The notes below the pieces were generated by a model. The model saw only the letters and a program-made list of their open reading frames with translations. It was not told where the DNA came from and ran no database searches. DNA of 64,000 nt from assembly GCA_965223245.1 (NCBI GenBank), contig CBDCVY010000013.1:2046001-2110000 (forward strand). The letters run 5' to 3'. How positions within the stretch are numbered: position 1 is the first letter of the stretch; every line of letters begins with the position of its first letter. Origin of the DNA: CBDCVY01 sp965223245. Lineage in GTDB: Bacteria; Nitrospinota; Nitrospinia; Nitrospinales; Nitrospinaceae. Below, piece by piece: positions 17,706 through 28,084 of the stretch. The position numbers and the translations under genes are program-made.

Positions 17706-20618
17706 TTATGAAAAATCAAACCAATGACCCATTACTTCAAACTCACTTCTCAAATTATACTCCTCCAAAAATTCAACCCATACTTGAGTATTTAAAAAGA
17801 TTTTAGGGCTTTGACTACCACATTTTGCACTCACCCAATCAGAATATTCCCGAAGTACCTTATCAGCTAACTTCGGGTTCTTGCTAAATTCTAAAATTTT
17901 AAACTGAAGTTTTCTATCCCCTCTTTCCACATAAGGTTTAAAATCTTCGGGTTGATAATGAATCAATTTTCCCATCTTTTTTTCTTCTAGGATCAACAAC
18001 TTTCCAGCCTGTTCTGATATATCAGTGGCAAAAACGGAAATGCGTTTTTCATCGGATTGGTAAAACCCAATAAACCCGGGAATATCTATATTATTTTTTT
18101 TATCATCCCATCGATTAGAAAACTTATTTGAATTCTTGATAAAGCTACTGGCTTTTTCCCCAACAGCAAAAATTATTACTTGAGAAGTTTGACTATAACT
18201 TCTTAAAATTGTATCGATTTGGGTTGGTTCCATTTTTTCGCAATGCTCAGAAATTTTATTGGAAATCAAAAAATCCATTTCCTTTGCAGCAAAATTAGCT
18301 AAATCAAAAGCAACTTCTTCAATTGAAATATTTGAACTTTCTAAGAAATGAGTTTTAGGATAAACGCGCTTGATTTGTACTTTAACTTCTGGATCGACCT
18401 CCCACCCAAATCGGTTTTGTATTCGATGAAAATAATCGTAAACATGATAGAAAATTAAGCTAGATACTAAAGTTTGTGAGAAAGTTTCCACAAAATGATT
18501 AACTTGAATAGGGCTCAATCTAGATTGGGTTATCTCCATACTCCGGTTTAAACCGGCACGTTTAACAATCAGGTCAAATATTTCTTCTAATTGTCCATCA
18601 AAATATTCACTCTGCTTTAATAAGGAAATTCCTAAACTCTCTAGGAATTCCCCATCATTTTCTCTTAATTCATAAGCAACATTCTCTAATTCCAGAACTA
18701 TATGGTCAATCTTCTTTAATCTTTCTTTTGAGGACACCCACTTTATATCTTTTAACGCTCCTAATTTCTCTTCCGATTTCACTGAATAGGGGTTTAAAGC
18801 CAACATTAAAAGCGTTATAAAAAATTTTTTATAATAAACTTTTTGGGAGAAATGCTCCTTTTCAAAATTTTCTATTAAAAATTCATCAGGTAAGTCTAAA
18901 AAAGAGTTAAGCACAAACTTTACTTTTTTACTGGAGGAGATCACGCTTGGAATTTTTGAAACAGTTTCCTTAGAATCAATACGTTCGAAAAATTCAATAA
19001 CAAAGTCGGCCCTCTTTTTATAAACAAAATAAGCCCCCAGATTAACCAATAACTTTAAAATCAAATACGAAACATACCTTCCTAACATATTTTCATTTAA
19101 TATTTCTTCTTCCAATTTCAGTTCATGCCAATTTGCTGAAGCAAACTCTCTTTTAAACAAAACATTCAATTCACCTAAAGATTTCTTCCAATTTCGATAT
19201 TCTTCAAAATTAATTACGCGACTTTCCAATTCTTCCATTTTGCAAATGGTGTCTTCTATTTTTCCATGAAAGTCCAAATCATTATAGACATTAGAATCAA
19301 TTTTTTTAAAACCATTCGAGTAATTCCTAATTTTAGATTGCTGTTGAATTTCAAATACAAAAGCTGGTACCTCTTTTAACCAATCTTTCCAAATTTCAAT
19401 TTGACTGTTATTCTCAATTACTTGAATATTTTTAAATACATGAAGCGACATTAATTCTAAATAGGAAGGATCAATTTTCTTTCCGTTTATCTCTTTTTCG
19501 GATAAAACTCTAATAAACCAACCCACAGTTTCTAAGTAAGCAGAATTTTCAAATTCATTTTTATTAGAACTATCCCTTTGAAAGCGCTTTATAGTAAATT
19601 CATTAAATAAAATTAGGATTTTCCTAACCGGATTAATATTCCCCTCTTTTCCAGTTAAATCAATTAGAAGGCTTATCAAACACTCGATTGTATTTCGGAC
19701 AATTTCATAATTTTTAGATTGGACAGCCTCTTCCCAAATTCCTGTAAAAACTTTTAAAAACTCATTTAGCAAAGACCTCTCGTGCGGAACATTTTTTAGA
19801 ATTTCCCAAATATCTCCTTGAAATAATTCTCCATCAATCACCTCGTCTTTATCCATGCCCATGAGGATTTGATATTTCGTATAATTCTTATCTTTTAAAA
19901 GAAAAAACATACTTGTTAAACCTGTAAATTTATCAAGAATTATTTTTAAGAAGTTATAATCGGCTTGCCTCACTCCGTGCTTTGCGGACCTCAGCAAACT
20001 ACTCATTACAACAAAAAGATCATCCAGCTTTTCTTCCTTTTTAGATGAAAATACTTTCTTTAATAAATTCTGAGTTTTTTCTAAAAGAATTATAGGAATA
20101 TCAGTGGAATATTGATGGACCCTTTTAATCAATACTGCAAATAAAATTAAGTTTATAACTGCCCAAAAATATATTAAGAGCATTACATATTGGTTATTTA
20201 TATTTAAGAGTTTCACAAATAAAATTAAAATAATATGTGATATAAAAAACCAATATTGAGCTAAATAAATTTTTTCATTGAAATATAATTTGAGTATTTG
20301 CCTATCTTGGTCTTTAATAAACCTAAACACCATTAATATTGTGAATGGAATTGCCAGTCCAATTAAGATAACTTCGGCAATCAATATTCCATTCAGCAAA
20401 TCTCCAGAACTTCCTATTCCATCAAAAGATGCATTCGCTAATCCTTCAATCCCTAATGCTGGAAAATGAAAATTGGATAAATCACCAACAAAATTAATTT
20501 CTCCTGAAATCAAACCATACAAGACGATAGCGACAATAGGAATGCTGGCTATTACAAACCCGATAACAAGATCAGAAATCGAATACTTTTCTTTACCACT
20601 TTTAAATTCTTCAAACAT
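17706..20618 (-). CDS. Large membrane-anchored protein of unknown function
   Basis: A 970-residue protein. The first about 170 residues carry four hydrophobic helices (IGFVIASIPIVAIVLYGLI, ILIAEVILIGLAIPFTILMV, YWFFISHIILILFVKLL, YVMLLIYFWAVINLILFAVLI). The remaining 800 residues are soluble and mostly helical, rich in Lys/Glu/Leu, with no catalytic motif I can recognise. The topology suggests a large cytoplasmic helical domain, perhaps a scaffold. It stands alone between AT-rich gaps. I do not know the family. Confidence 0.75.
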   Translation of the reverse strand: MFEEFKSGKEKYSISDLVIGFVIASIPIVAIVLYGLISGEINFVGDLSNFHFPALGIEGLANASFDGIGSSGDLLNGILIAEVILIGLAIPFTILMVFRFIKDQDRQILKLYFNEKIYLAQYWFFISHIILILFVKLLNINNQYVMLLIYFWAVINLILFAVLIKRVHQYSTDIPIILLEKTQNLLKKVFSSKKEEKLDDLFVVMSSLLRSAKHGVRQADYNFLKIILDKFTGLTSMFFLLKDKNYTKYQILMGMDKDEVIDGELFQGDIWEILKNVPHERSLLNEFLKVFTGIWEEAVQSKNYEIVRNTIECLISLLIDLTGKEGNINPVRKILILFNEFTIKRFQRDSSNKNEFENSAYLETVGWFIRVLSEKEINGKKIDPSYLELMSLHVFKNIQVIENNSQIEIWKDWLKEVPAFVFEIQQQSKIRNYSNGFKKIDSNVYNDLDFHGKIEDTICKMEELESRVINFEEYRNWKKSLGELNVLFKREFASANWHELKLEEEILNENMLGRYVSYLILKLLVNLGAYFVYKKRADFVIEFFERIDSKETVSKIPSVISSSKKVKFVLNSFLDLPDEFLIENFEKEHFSQKVYYKKFFITLLMLALNPYSVKSEEKLGALKDIKWVSSKERLKKIDHIVLELENVAYELRENDGEFLESLGISLLKQSEYFDGQLEEIFDLIVKRAGLNRSMEITQSRLSPIQVNHFVETFSQTLVSSLIFYHVYDYFHRIQNRFGWEVDPEVKVQIKRVYPKTHFLESSNISIEEVAFDLANFAAKEMDFLISNKISEHCEKMEPTQIDTILRSYSQTSQVIIFAVGEKASSFIKNSNKFSNRWDDKKNNIDIPGFIGFYQSDEKRISVFATDISEQAGKLLILEEKKMGKLIHYQPEDFKPYVERGDRKLQFKILEFSKNPKLADKVLREYSDWVSAKCGSQSPKIFLNTQVWVEFLEEYNLRSEFEVMGHWFDFS

Positions 20619-21075
20619 TACTTATAAAGTTAACAATTATTTATAAAATAATTACTCGGACAATGTACTTAAATTCATTCCCCCCTAAACCTGCGTCCTA
20701 ATTCTAGCAAAGCTTTGTTTTTAAATTACCTAGTTTATTTAAAATAAAAATGAAAAATATCAGTTTTCAGATAAAACATTTTGATCAATTTTAAATTTGT
20801 GATTAAAATTTAGCATATGTTTACAGAACTAGTGATTTTTCAGAGACAAATTGAAAGGCTTACCGATAAAAAACTTTGCTTATCCAATTTTTTAATGAGG
20901 ACACAATTTAAAGGTAAGAAAAATTATTTTTGCGGATTTGCGAAATTGGGAATAATTATCTATCCATAATAAGCTAAATTAGAGCTTCAACATTCTAATT
21001 CAATTTTATAAAAAATAATTTTTAGACAAATCAAATAGAAACTAACTAGGAAGGATAAATATTTGAGAAGAAGAA
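20619..21075. other. AT-rich intergenic region
   Basis: About 450 bp with no supported gene or structured element. Confidence 0.5.
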
Positions 21076-22989
21076 TTATAATTCATTTAAACAATTAAAT
21101 ATTTTTTCAATCATGATTGGTTTTCCAAGGAACTCGGAACAACCCAATTCTACAAATTCTTTTCTTTCATGCTTTAAAACAGAAGCGGAAACGATTACGA
21201 CACGTGGCTTTTGATCCCCAAGATCTTCATTCATTTTTTTAAGAGTTTCACTTCCGGTTAGAACAGGCATATGGTTGTCCAAAAATACAATATCAAATTT
21301 ATCCTTATATATTTTCTCTAAAGCCTCTTCGCCATTTTTTGCTTGCTCTACCACTCCCCCCAGCAATTGGATCATTTGACATAAAGCCTCCCTATTTTCC
21401 ATAACATCATCCACCACTAAAGCCTTGACTTGCTTTTTCAATTTGGACAACCCAAGTTGGGGGTTTTTAAAATCATTTTTCGAATCCATTTCATTAGATA
21501 CGGGCAGATTAATTGTAAAATAAAATGTTGCTCCCTGGCCTTCTAAAGATTTCAATTCTATCCTTCCCCCTAACAACTCAATTTGCTTAGAAGATATTGC
21601 TAGCCCCAAACCGGTTCCCCCTTTATCGTAACCCAATTTATTTTGCTTAAAGGGTTGGAATATTCGTTTTTGTTGTTTTTCAGGAATACCAGGACCTGAA
21701 TCAATCACCTCAAACCTGTAAAAATCATTCCCCTCATTAGAAACAATTAATGAGACTTTGCCAGAATCTGTGAATTTAATTGCATTTCCAATTAAATTAA
21801 TTAAAACTTGGCGTATTTTTCCTTCATCACCCAAAACCATAGATGGCATTTCCTTTGAATAATTCAAATCCCAGGTAATTCCCTTCTCTTTACACCTGAA
21901 ACTAAATATACTTGAGATCCCTGAAATTAACTCACTTATAGAAAACTCGGTACGATTTATTTCCATGCATCCAGCTTCAATCTTTGAAATGTCTAAAACA
22001 TCATTAACTAATTCCAAAAGATGTTTACCGCCATCCAAAATATGTTTTAAATTATTCTTTTCTTTTGTTTTCAAATTTGAAGACATATCGAGCAACTGGG
22101 CAAACCCTATAATCGCATTTAGGGGAGTTCGAATTTCGTGACTCATACTAGCCAGAAACATACTTTTTGCATGATTAGCTGAGTTTGCTTCTATTTGAGC
22201 CTTTTCCAATTCTTGGGATCTTCTTTCCAACTCTGAGGTTCTTTTTTGGACTCTTTCTTCTAATAAGATATTTGAATTTTGAAGTTTAATGTCAGCATCC
22301 TGTATTTTAGTAATCATTTGGTTAAACTGATCCACTAAAAACCCTATCTCGTCTTTATTTATTTTATTGGCTCTTAATGAATAGCTATTTTTTCTTGTAA
22401 CTTCCTTCATGGTAGATGCTAATTCCATGACAGGTTGAGCTACCGTTTTTTGTAATTTGGAAGAGTATCTGTACGCAATAAAAAATGAAAGGATAATAAC
22501 AACTCCAATAATCATTGCATAAAAAGCAAAACGCTGATACATCATGTCCAATGCTGTTAAAATAAACAAGGTGCCCAGTTTTTCATTATTGAATGTTATT
22601 GGATAAAAAACCCACAAATGCCCACCCTCAAAATACTCTCCGTTTTCCCAAGGAATTTTAGGAGCAGAAATCTTGTTTAAAGGAGAGGTGTATTTTGCAA
22701 AAATCTTTTTGTTAGGCCCGTAGATAGCTGCAAACCGAATACTGGATTCTGTTTTTAAAGTACTCAACAATTCTCTAGCCCCACTAGCATCTTGAAATTC
22801 CAAAGGACCTGCGCTGTTAATAGCAATGATTTTAGTTATACTCAATATCTCTTTGGTTGCTGTGGTTCGAAATAAGAAAAGCTCATAACTGGTAAATGCT
22901 ATACAAGCCACCAATACCAAAAATCCACTTGATAAAAAAATGGCTGTTCTTATTCTATTTCTTATTGAGTCTTTTTTACAGATTTCCAT
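21076..22989 (-). CDS. CHASE8 hybrid sensor histidine kinase with receiver domain
   Basis: A 637-residue inner-membrane kinase: helix at about 15-35, a periplasmic CHASE8-like domain (INSAGPLEFQDASGARELLSTLKTES), helix at about 155-172, HAMP, coiled coil, HisKA with phospho-His284 (SMSHEIRTPLNAIIGF), HATPase (DSGPGIP, GGTGLGLAIS), and a C-terminal receiver domain (VDDVMENRE, FLDNHMP with the acceptor Asp). It follows a YfiR-like gene and a TonB receptor on the same strand, a layout that repeats the 4255-8459 operon but with a different kinase core. The partner output is not in the window. Confidence 0.92.
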   Translation of the reverse strand: MEICKKDSIRNRIRTAIFLSSGFLVLVACIAFTSYELFLFRTTATKEILSITKIIAINSAGPLEFQDASGARELLSTLKTESSIRFAAIYGPNKKIFAKYTSPLNKISAPKIPWENGEYFEGGHLWVFYPITFNNEKLGTLFILTALDMMYQRFAFYAMIIGVVIILSFFIAYRYSSKLQKTVAQPVMELASTMKEVTRKNSYSLRANKINKDEIGFLVDQFNQMITKIQDADIKLQNSNILLEERVQKRTSELERRSQELEKAQIEANSANHAKSMFLASMSHEIRTPLNAIIGFAQLLDMSSNLKTKEKNNLKHILDGGKHLLELVNDVLDISKIEAGCMEINRTEFSISELISGISSIFSFRCKEKGITWDLNYSKEMPSMVLGDEGKIRQVLINLIGNAIKFTDSGKVSLIVSNEGNDFYRFEVIDSGPGIPEKQQKRIFQPFKQNKLGYDKGGTGLGLAISSKQIELLGGRIELKSLEGQGATFYFTINLPVSNEMDSKNDFKNPQLGLSKLKKQVKALVVDDVMENREALCQMIQLLGGVVEQAKNGEEALEKIYKDKFDIVFLDNHMPVLTGSETLKKMNEDLGDQKPRVVIVSASVLKHERKEFVELGCSEFLGKPIMIEKIFNCLNEL

Positions 22990-22995
22990 AACAGA

Positions 22996-23589
22996 CTAAA
23001 CCTTTGGTTTGTATACTTTGTGCGCTTGTTTTAACAATTTATAACTCAAGCTAATATTTGATCGTTGTGTTGCTTCCAAATTCACCTCAAAATCAATCGA
23101 ATCATCTATGATGACAATATTGATCATGCCTCCATTTTCACAAAACCCTTCTATATCACTTATGGTCAATATGGGTGTTTCATTTAATTTTTGAATAATC
23201 GTTTCTAATTTTTTAGATTTTGAAGTATTTATAAATAATGCATCCGAGGATTTAATTTCACTGATTGAATTAATAAATCTGATTGATATTTTTTTTTCAT
23301 TAACAATTTGCCCTTCAATTAGCTTCAAAGCTTCATTGATTTCTCCATCTCCAAGAACTGACAAAATAATCTCCTCATTTATCCCTTCCGCCTTCTTTCC
23401 GTTGGGCCACTCCACAAATTTAAGAAAGTTAAGAGTAAAGGCAGTTTTTATTTTATACTCTAAACTAATTTCATTATAAGCAGACGAAGGTAAAAACAGA
23501 ACAAACCAAACTAAAATAAAAAAGGTAGAACGCCTCCCTATCTTAGATGGGTTATTTTCAAACCAAAAGTATTTTGGAGTTATCTTCAT
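22996..23589 (-). CDS. YfiR-family (DUF4154) periplasmic protein (copy 2)
   Basis: A 197-residue exported protein with a hydrophobic segment at about 20-38. It shares the family pattern with the copy at 5775-6356: EYKIKTAFTLNFLKFVEWPN, ILSVLGDG, DALFINTSKSKKLETIIQKL, PILTISDIEGFCENGGMINIVI, and a conserved end LSYKLLKQAHKVY. It probably controls the CHASE8 domain of the kinase six bases downstream. It follows the TonB receptor by 16 bases. Confidence 0.85.
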   Translation of the reverse strand: MKITPKYFWFENNPSKIGRRSTFFILVWFVLFLPSSAYNEISLEYKIKTAFTLNFLKFVEWPNGKKAEGINEEIILSVLGDGEINEALKLIEGQIVNEKKISIRFINSISEIKSSDALFINTSKSKKLETIIQKLNETPILTISDIEGFCENGGMINIVIIDDSIDFEVNLEATQRSNISLSYKLLKQAHKVYKPKV

Positions 23590-23605
23590 TCGCTTAAAAA
23601 TCAGG

Positions 23606-25630
23606 TCAATTATTTATAGTAATTGTAAAAAAGTAACTCCGAGGAACTTCCGTTGGAGTCACTAACGTTGCACTTGTAGGCTCCAGGAATTCCAAATGTT
23701 TTGGGTCTAGCAAATTAAGAGCCCCCAAACTTAAGGAAACATTCTTTAAAGGTTTCCAACCCAAACGTAAGTCCAACCGTGTATAGCTTGGAATATTAAA
23801 TTGAGTAATATCATCCACAAAATTTAAATAAGTATCCAATTCGATATTTTTTGGTAAATTCATGGTAGATCGCAATTGAACTTGGAAACTAGGGTCAAGA
23901 CCTTCAACTGAGCGCGCGGTAACTAATCCTGGGTCAGGAGTCAAATCAATTTCAAACCATGAAAATCCGGACTTTAATGTCCACCAATCGAAGGGATTCC
24001 AAAACACAGATAACTCCATCCCATAAGTTTCTCCGGAGAAACCCTTTCGCGCAAATGAAGTCTGTCTTACAAAGGTAGGAAAATTAGATAAGTCTAAAGG
24101 GCCTAATTCAACTGATCGCACGTCATCATAGAAATTCAAATACGTTGAAACATCGACTACAACATTTCTCAAAGCTTTCCATCGGTAACCTAATTCCAAA
24201 GACAATAAATCTTCGGAGACTGGATTGGGAACCCCCTGTAAAGAAATAACAGTAGGAGGTAATGTTGGTATGAGTCCAGCTAATAAAAATACTCGTTCTT
24301 CCACAATATTTGGCGTTCGGACCGCTCTTGAAGCCGCGAACCAAATAGTATTTTTACTATTTGGGGTGTAAACCAATCTTGCATTGGGTTGAATTTCAAA
24401 ACCACTAAATGAATTATGTTCAAATTTTGAACCAACAATAAACTTTAAAACCTTTTCAACAATTGTAATCTCATCTTGAATAAAACCATCTATACGAAAA
24501 TTAAAATCTGTCTCTGGATTTATTCTTAAATTAAATGCGTTTTTAAACTCATCAAACGTATAGTTTTGACCAAAACCAATAGTAACATCATGCCTCTTCA
24601 ATAATTTTCTACGATGCTGAATTTGCAAATCTAGAGTATTGACTAGAATTTCAGGAAGAAATGGTTCTTGCCGGTGTTCTCGATTCCAAAAAAATTGAAC
24701 TTGGGTTTCTGAATTTGATGTGTGTTTTTTAACCCACCTGGCAAGAATATTAGCTCCATCAATATCTCCCTCTGCGTCGAATGTCCTTACTGAAGGCGGT
24801 GTTAAGGAAACAATTGTATTAGAAGTTCTAGAGCTGGATTCACCATTATAATAGTCTCCCTGAAAGGTAAACTCTTCATTTTTACTTTTTTTCAGGTCAA
24901 TCCGAAACCCTCCGCGAAATTGATTCCAATGATCATTTGCTAAAGTCCCGGGTCTAGGCTCAAAACTATCTCGGTTAAAATATTTTCCATAGACTCTGTA
25001 GGTGGTTTTTTCATTTATTTTCGCCCCATATCTAAATGTGGTCGAACCTTCTTCGACAGTTCCAACTATGGCTTTGCCATGAAATCCCTGGGTATCTTTA
25101 GAGTTTTTAGTAATTATATTTATAACACCGTTAACTGCATTAGCACCCCATAAAGTTCCACCTGGCCCCCTAATAACTTCAATTCGTTCAATGTCTTCTA
25201 ATGGATAATCAATTTGGTCCCAAAAAACTCCCGAAAAAGTAAGCGAATAAACAACCCTCCCGTCTACCAAAACTAACAGTTTGTCAGAGATTCTTTGATT
25301 AAAACCTCTTGAAGTAATCGCCCATTTATTTGCATCGATTTGAGCAACCTGAAGCCCAGGGACCATTCTTAAAAGCTCTGGTATGTTTAGAGCTGTAGAA
25401 CGTCGAATATCTTCCTTGGTAATTACATAAATGGCAGCAGGGGCATCAAAAAGGTTTTGTTCCTTCTTTGTTACAGAAGTTACCTTTGAAAGCTTAATTC
25501 CTTTTAATTCTGAAATGGAGAGCTTTGTCAAATCTTCAGGAATTTTTTGCGTTGGCTCTGACTCACTGGCCCACAAATTATTTGAGTACCAAATTAAGAG
25601 AAATATAGGGAATACAAATTTTTTTAGCAT
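23606..25630 (-). CDS. TonB-dependent outer-membrane receptor (copy 2)
   Basis: A 674-residue receptor with a short signal peptide (MLKKFVFPIFLLIWYSNNLWA). The plug domain has DAPAAIYVITKEDIRRSTALN, LLVLVDGRVVYSL and IEVIRGPGGTLWGANAVNGVINIITK. The barrel contains the same landmark stretches as copy 1 (EHNSFSGFEIQPNARLVYTP, RLDLRLGWKPLKNVSLSLGALNL) and ends ITINN. It begins a cassette with a YfiR-like gene and a CHASE8 hybrid kinase. The ligand is unknown. Confidence 0.92.
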   Translation of the reverse strand: MLKKFVFPIFLLIWYSNNLWASESEPTQKIPEDLTKLSISELKGIKLSKVTSVTKKEQNLFDAPAAIYVITKEDIRRSTALNIPELLRMVPGLQVAQIDANKWAITSRGFNQRISDKLLVLVDGRVVYSLTFSGVFWDQIDYPLEDIERIEVIRGPGGTLWGANAVNGVINIITKNSKDTQGFHGKAIVGTVEEGSTTFRYGAKINEKTTYRVYGKYFNRDSFEPRPGTLANDHWNQFRGGFRIDLKKSKNEEFTFQGDYYNGESSSRTSNTIVSLTPPSVRTFDAEGDIDGANILARWVKKHTSNSETQVQFFWNREHRQEPFLPEILVNTLDLQIQHRRKLLKRHDVTIGFGQNYTFDEFKNAFNLRINPETDFNFRIDGFIQDEITIVEKVLKFIVGSKFEHNSFSGFEIQPNARLVYTPNSKNTIWFAASRAVRTPNIVEERVFLLAGLIPTLPPTVISLQGVPNPVSEDLLSLELGYRWKALRNVVVDVSTYLNFYDDVRSVELGPLDLSNFPTFVRQTSFARKGFSGETYGMELSVFWNPFDWWTLKSGFSWFEIDLTPDPGLVTARSVEGLDPSFQVQLRSTMNLPKNIELDTYLNFVDDITQFNIPSYTRLDLRLGWKPLKNVSLSLGALNLLDPKHLEFLEPTSATLVTPTEVPRSYFFTITINN

Positions 25631-26019
25631 TAGTTTAATTTCATTGAATTTATTGATAAGAGATTCAATTGGAACAGAACTTAATCCTCTCTCAATTTCT
25701 AAAATGCACTATTAATAAGGAAAAGTTTTGATTGTTAAATGTTCCCAACAATCAAATAAAATCTAGCTATTGTGTTGTTTTTTTAGAATATATATAGGTT
25801 AAACGGTGTACCGATAATTTCAATACCCCTGGAAGAGAAGGAAAGTAACTTACTAATTTTCAAATACTTATAAGTCATCTTTACTAGGCAACAAACCAAA
25901 AAGCGTTCACATTCACACTTTATTTTGGTTAGCCATAACCATTGAAAAATCGACCCAAGCCAAGGTTATTAACGAAGAATATGCGAAATAAAATTTTTTT
26001 TTAAAAACAAAGGAAGGAA
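25631..26019. other. Intergenic region at the composition change
   Basis: AT-rich sequence upstream of the second TonB receptor. I see no gene. It ends at a tRNA-Glu 3' fragment, after which base composition and repeat content change. Confidence 0.5.
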
Positions 26020-26066
26020 TGGCGTCCCCAGCGGGATTCGAACCCGCGTCGCCGGCGTGAAAGGGC
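26020..26066 (-). tRNA. tRNA-Glu 3' fragment (possible attachment site)
   Basis: Read on the minus strand, the sequence runs from an anticodon loop CTTTCAC (UUC, Glu) through the 3' anticodon strand, a perfect T arm (GCGGG TTCGAAT CCCGC), the acceptor strand TGGGGAC, discriminator G and encoded CCA. The 5' half is missing: the bases before the loop do not pair with GCCGG and no D arm follows. A break in the anticodon region is the usual crossover for tyrosine integrases, so this is probably a displaced att site. The intact tRNA would be expected further right on the same strand; I did not find it in the window. Confidence 0.75.
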
Positions 26067-26183
26067 AAGGATTTTTCGCCTCGCGAAGACGCTCCATTTC
26101 GGTAAGCTTTGTGGTTTGAATTGGATACCCGGTTTCCTCCTTTTTGAGAATGCTCTCCAGACGTTGCCTTCTTGTTGCCCTCG

Positions 26184-26610
26184 GTCGTCTCCTTTGAATC
26201 ATTCTATCGATAGAAATCGAATAGGTCGAAACCATGGGTGGAAGCTGATCCATTCGTGGGTTATCAAATATTTTTATGGTGGAAATGTCCCGGCTCGGTC
26301 TCGAAATTCCTTGGCCATCTCTTTTTTTAATTATTGGGATGGCTTTTCAAGGATCGGCCCTCTCCACTGTTAGTCGTTCATTCGAAATGAAGATTAAAGT
26401 CGTCTCCTTTGAATCATTCTATCGATAGAAATCGAATAGGTCGAAACCATGGGTGGAAGCTGATCCATTCGTGGGTTATCAAATATTTTTATGGTGGAAA
26501 TGTCCCGGCTCGGTCTCGGAATTCCTTGGCTATCTCTTTATTTTTTTAAGGGCAGTTTTTTTCGAGGACCGGCCCGCTCCTCCATTAATCTTTCTTTAGG
26601 ATGAAAATAA
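26184..26610. repeat. Two-copy tandem repeat, about 215 bp unit
   Basis: Copy 1 starts at 26184 and copy 2 at 26399, with the same offset of 215 bp throughout. The first about 145 bp are almost identical (only a few substitutions) and the rest of the unit is diverged but alignable (GATCGGCCC against GACCGGCCC). No credible ORF spans it. Confidence 0.85.
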
Positions 26611-28084
26611 GGTTGGTAGAGACTATCGGATTGAGTGGGTTTATTACAAGTTGTTTGGATGCGGTACCATCTCAGTCTATTGGCTGGCCAACCTCCGGTT
26701 GGGTGCCACATTTATATTTATAAGATGAATTGAGGCTCGGCTTGAAGTTGGGATTGTCACAATTTTTTCGGACATTCTTTTTGGATTCAATTCTTGAGAA
26801 AGATCAAACATTTCAGCTCTTTTTAGGAAGGTGAGCTTTATGAAAACATAATATTAAACATTACTGAATGTCAATCACCCCGGCCCGCAGGCCAACGCCT
26901 GCAGGTAACGATTTTTCTCTTTGGGTCTCTAGGATTCTTTTCTCCAATAGACTTTGAAAATCCCAGTTGCTTCCAATCGCTAGATTGGGAAAGAGGGCGA
27001 ACATGGGTCTTCTTCTTTAAGTTTTTTGTGTTTTGTTCAATAGGTTACTGTTTTGCAAATGTCTACTTTTAAAGAAAACCTTTTGATAACCCTATGAATT
27101 AAAATCACTGGAGGAAAAATCCCCCCAGCCCCCTTCAGAAAGGGGGAGCGCATCGGCTTCTGGTTTTTCATTTAATTCTAAAGGGAAATTAAGTTTGCGA
27201 AACGAATTAGTGAATTTGGTCAGCGTAATTGATGGTCGCAATAAAATATAAGGTCCAGCGCCGCGCTGGCCGGGCGGTGGGAATATTTTTTTCAATGGCA
27301 GCGTGACGCTGCACTCAAATTTTATTTGCGATGATCGGTGGTCGATGCTGAATGCTCAGAAGTTTTTTGAATATTGATTATCATTTAATTTAAGACCCCT
27401 GGAGGAAAAATCCCCCCAGCCCCCTTCATGAAAGGGGGAGCACATCGGCTTCTGGTTTTCGATTTTTTTTCTGAAGAAAAACTTTAGAAAAGGTTCTGCG
27501 GATTCTGCGCCGGCCGCCGATCATCGAATATAAATGTTGCCCCTCACGGCAGTGAGTCATCGAAAATAAAAGTTGCCTCTCACGGCAGTGAGTTCCCTCC
27601 AGTCGTGGACTGGCCCTCTAGCGAGGGAAGCAACAATATGGTTGGAAAAGTTTCTGAGGAGGTCTTCTTAAAAGTGAGGGGCGCATGAGTTGCTTTATTG
27701 TTTAAGAAATTCTTTGACATGAAATAGTTTCTTCCTTAAGAAGAGCTTTAGGTAAGGACAGAATTAGAAAATTCCGAAGCGGTCAATCACCCCGGCCCGC
27801 AGGCCAACGCCTGCAGGTAGACCTCAATCTCAGTCCATTTTTGAGGGGGCAATATCCTCAGAAACTTATCGGATATTCCTGCCGCTTCCACTCGCCGGAT
27901 TGGGAAAGGGGGAGCGCATCGAACTCCATTTAATATTTTCTGGATTTTGTTCAAAATTATTTTTTTGCAAAAGTCTTCTTTTTAAAAAGGAGGGTAGTGA
28001 TTTTTTCATGGTCTGTTTCGGGTGGTGCGTTTGAAAATTCTACCATTCGGCTTGATACATATTTTTTTTTGAAAGGATGGGTTT
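26611..28084. repeat. Repeat-rich intergenic block with hairpins
   Basis: No supported gene. The block holds modules that recur through the right half: the CCCCCAGCCCCCTTC-type element (27106-27160 and 27400-27450), the TCAATCACCCCGGCCCGC element (26872 and 27782), and short hairpins at 26887-26902 and 27799-27814 (GCAGGC/CAAC loop), 27543-27556 and 27579-27592 (CTCAC/GGCA loop), 27599-27613 (CCAGTC/GTG loop) and 27614-27627 (CCCTC/TAGC loop). Confidence 0.7.

Noticed and set aside
26020..26100. Complete tRNA-Glu gene.
   Set aside because: Only the 3' half is present. The 5' anticodon strand does not pair and there is no D arm.
25969..26253. Minus-strand 94-codon ORF.
   Set aside because: It runs through the tRNA fragment and the tandem repeat and has no protein-like pattern.
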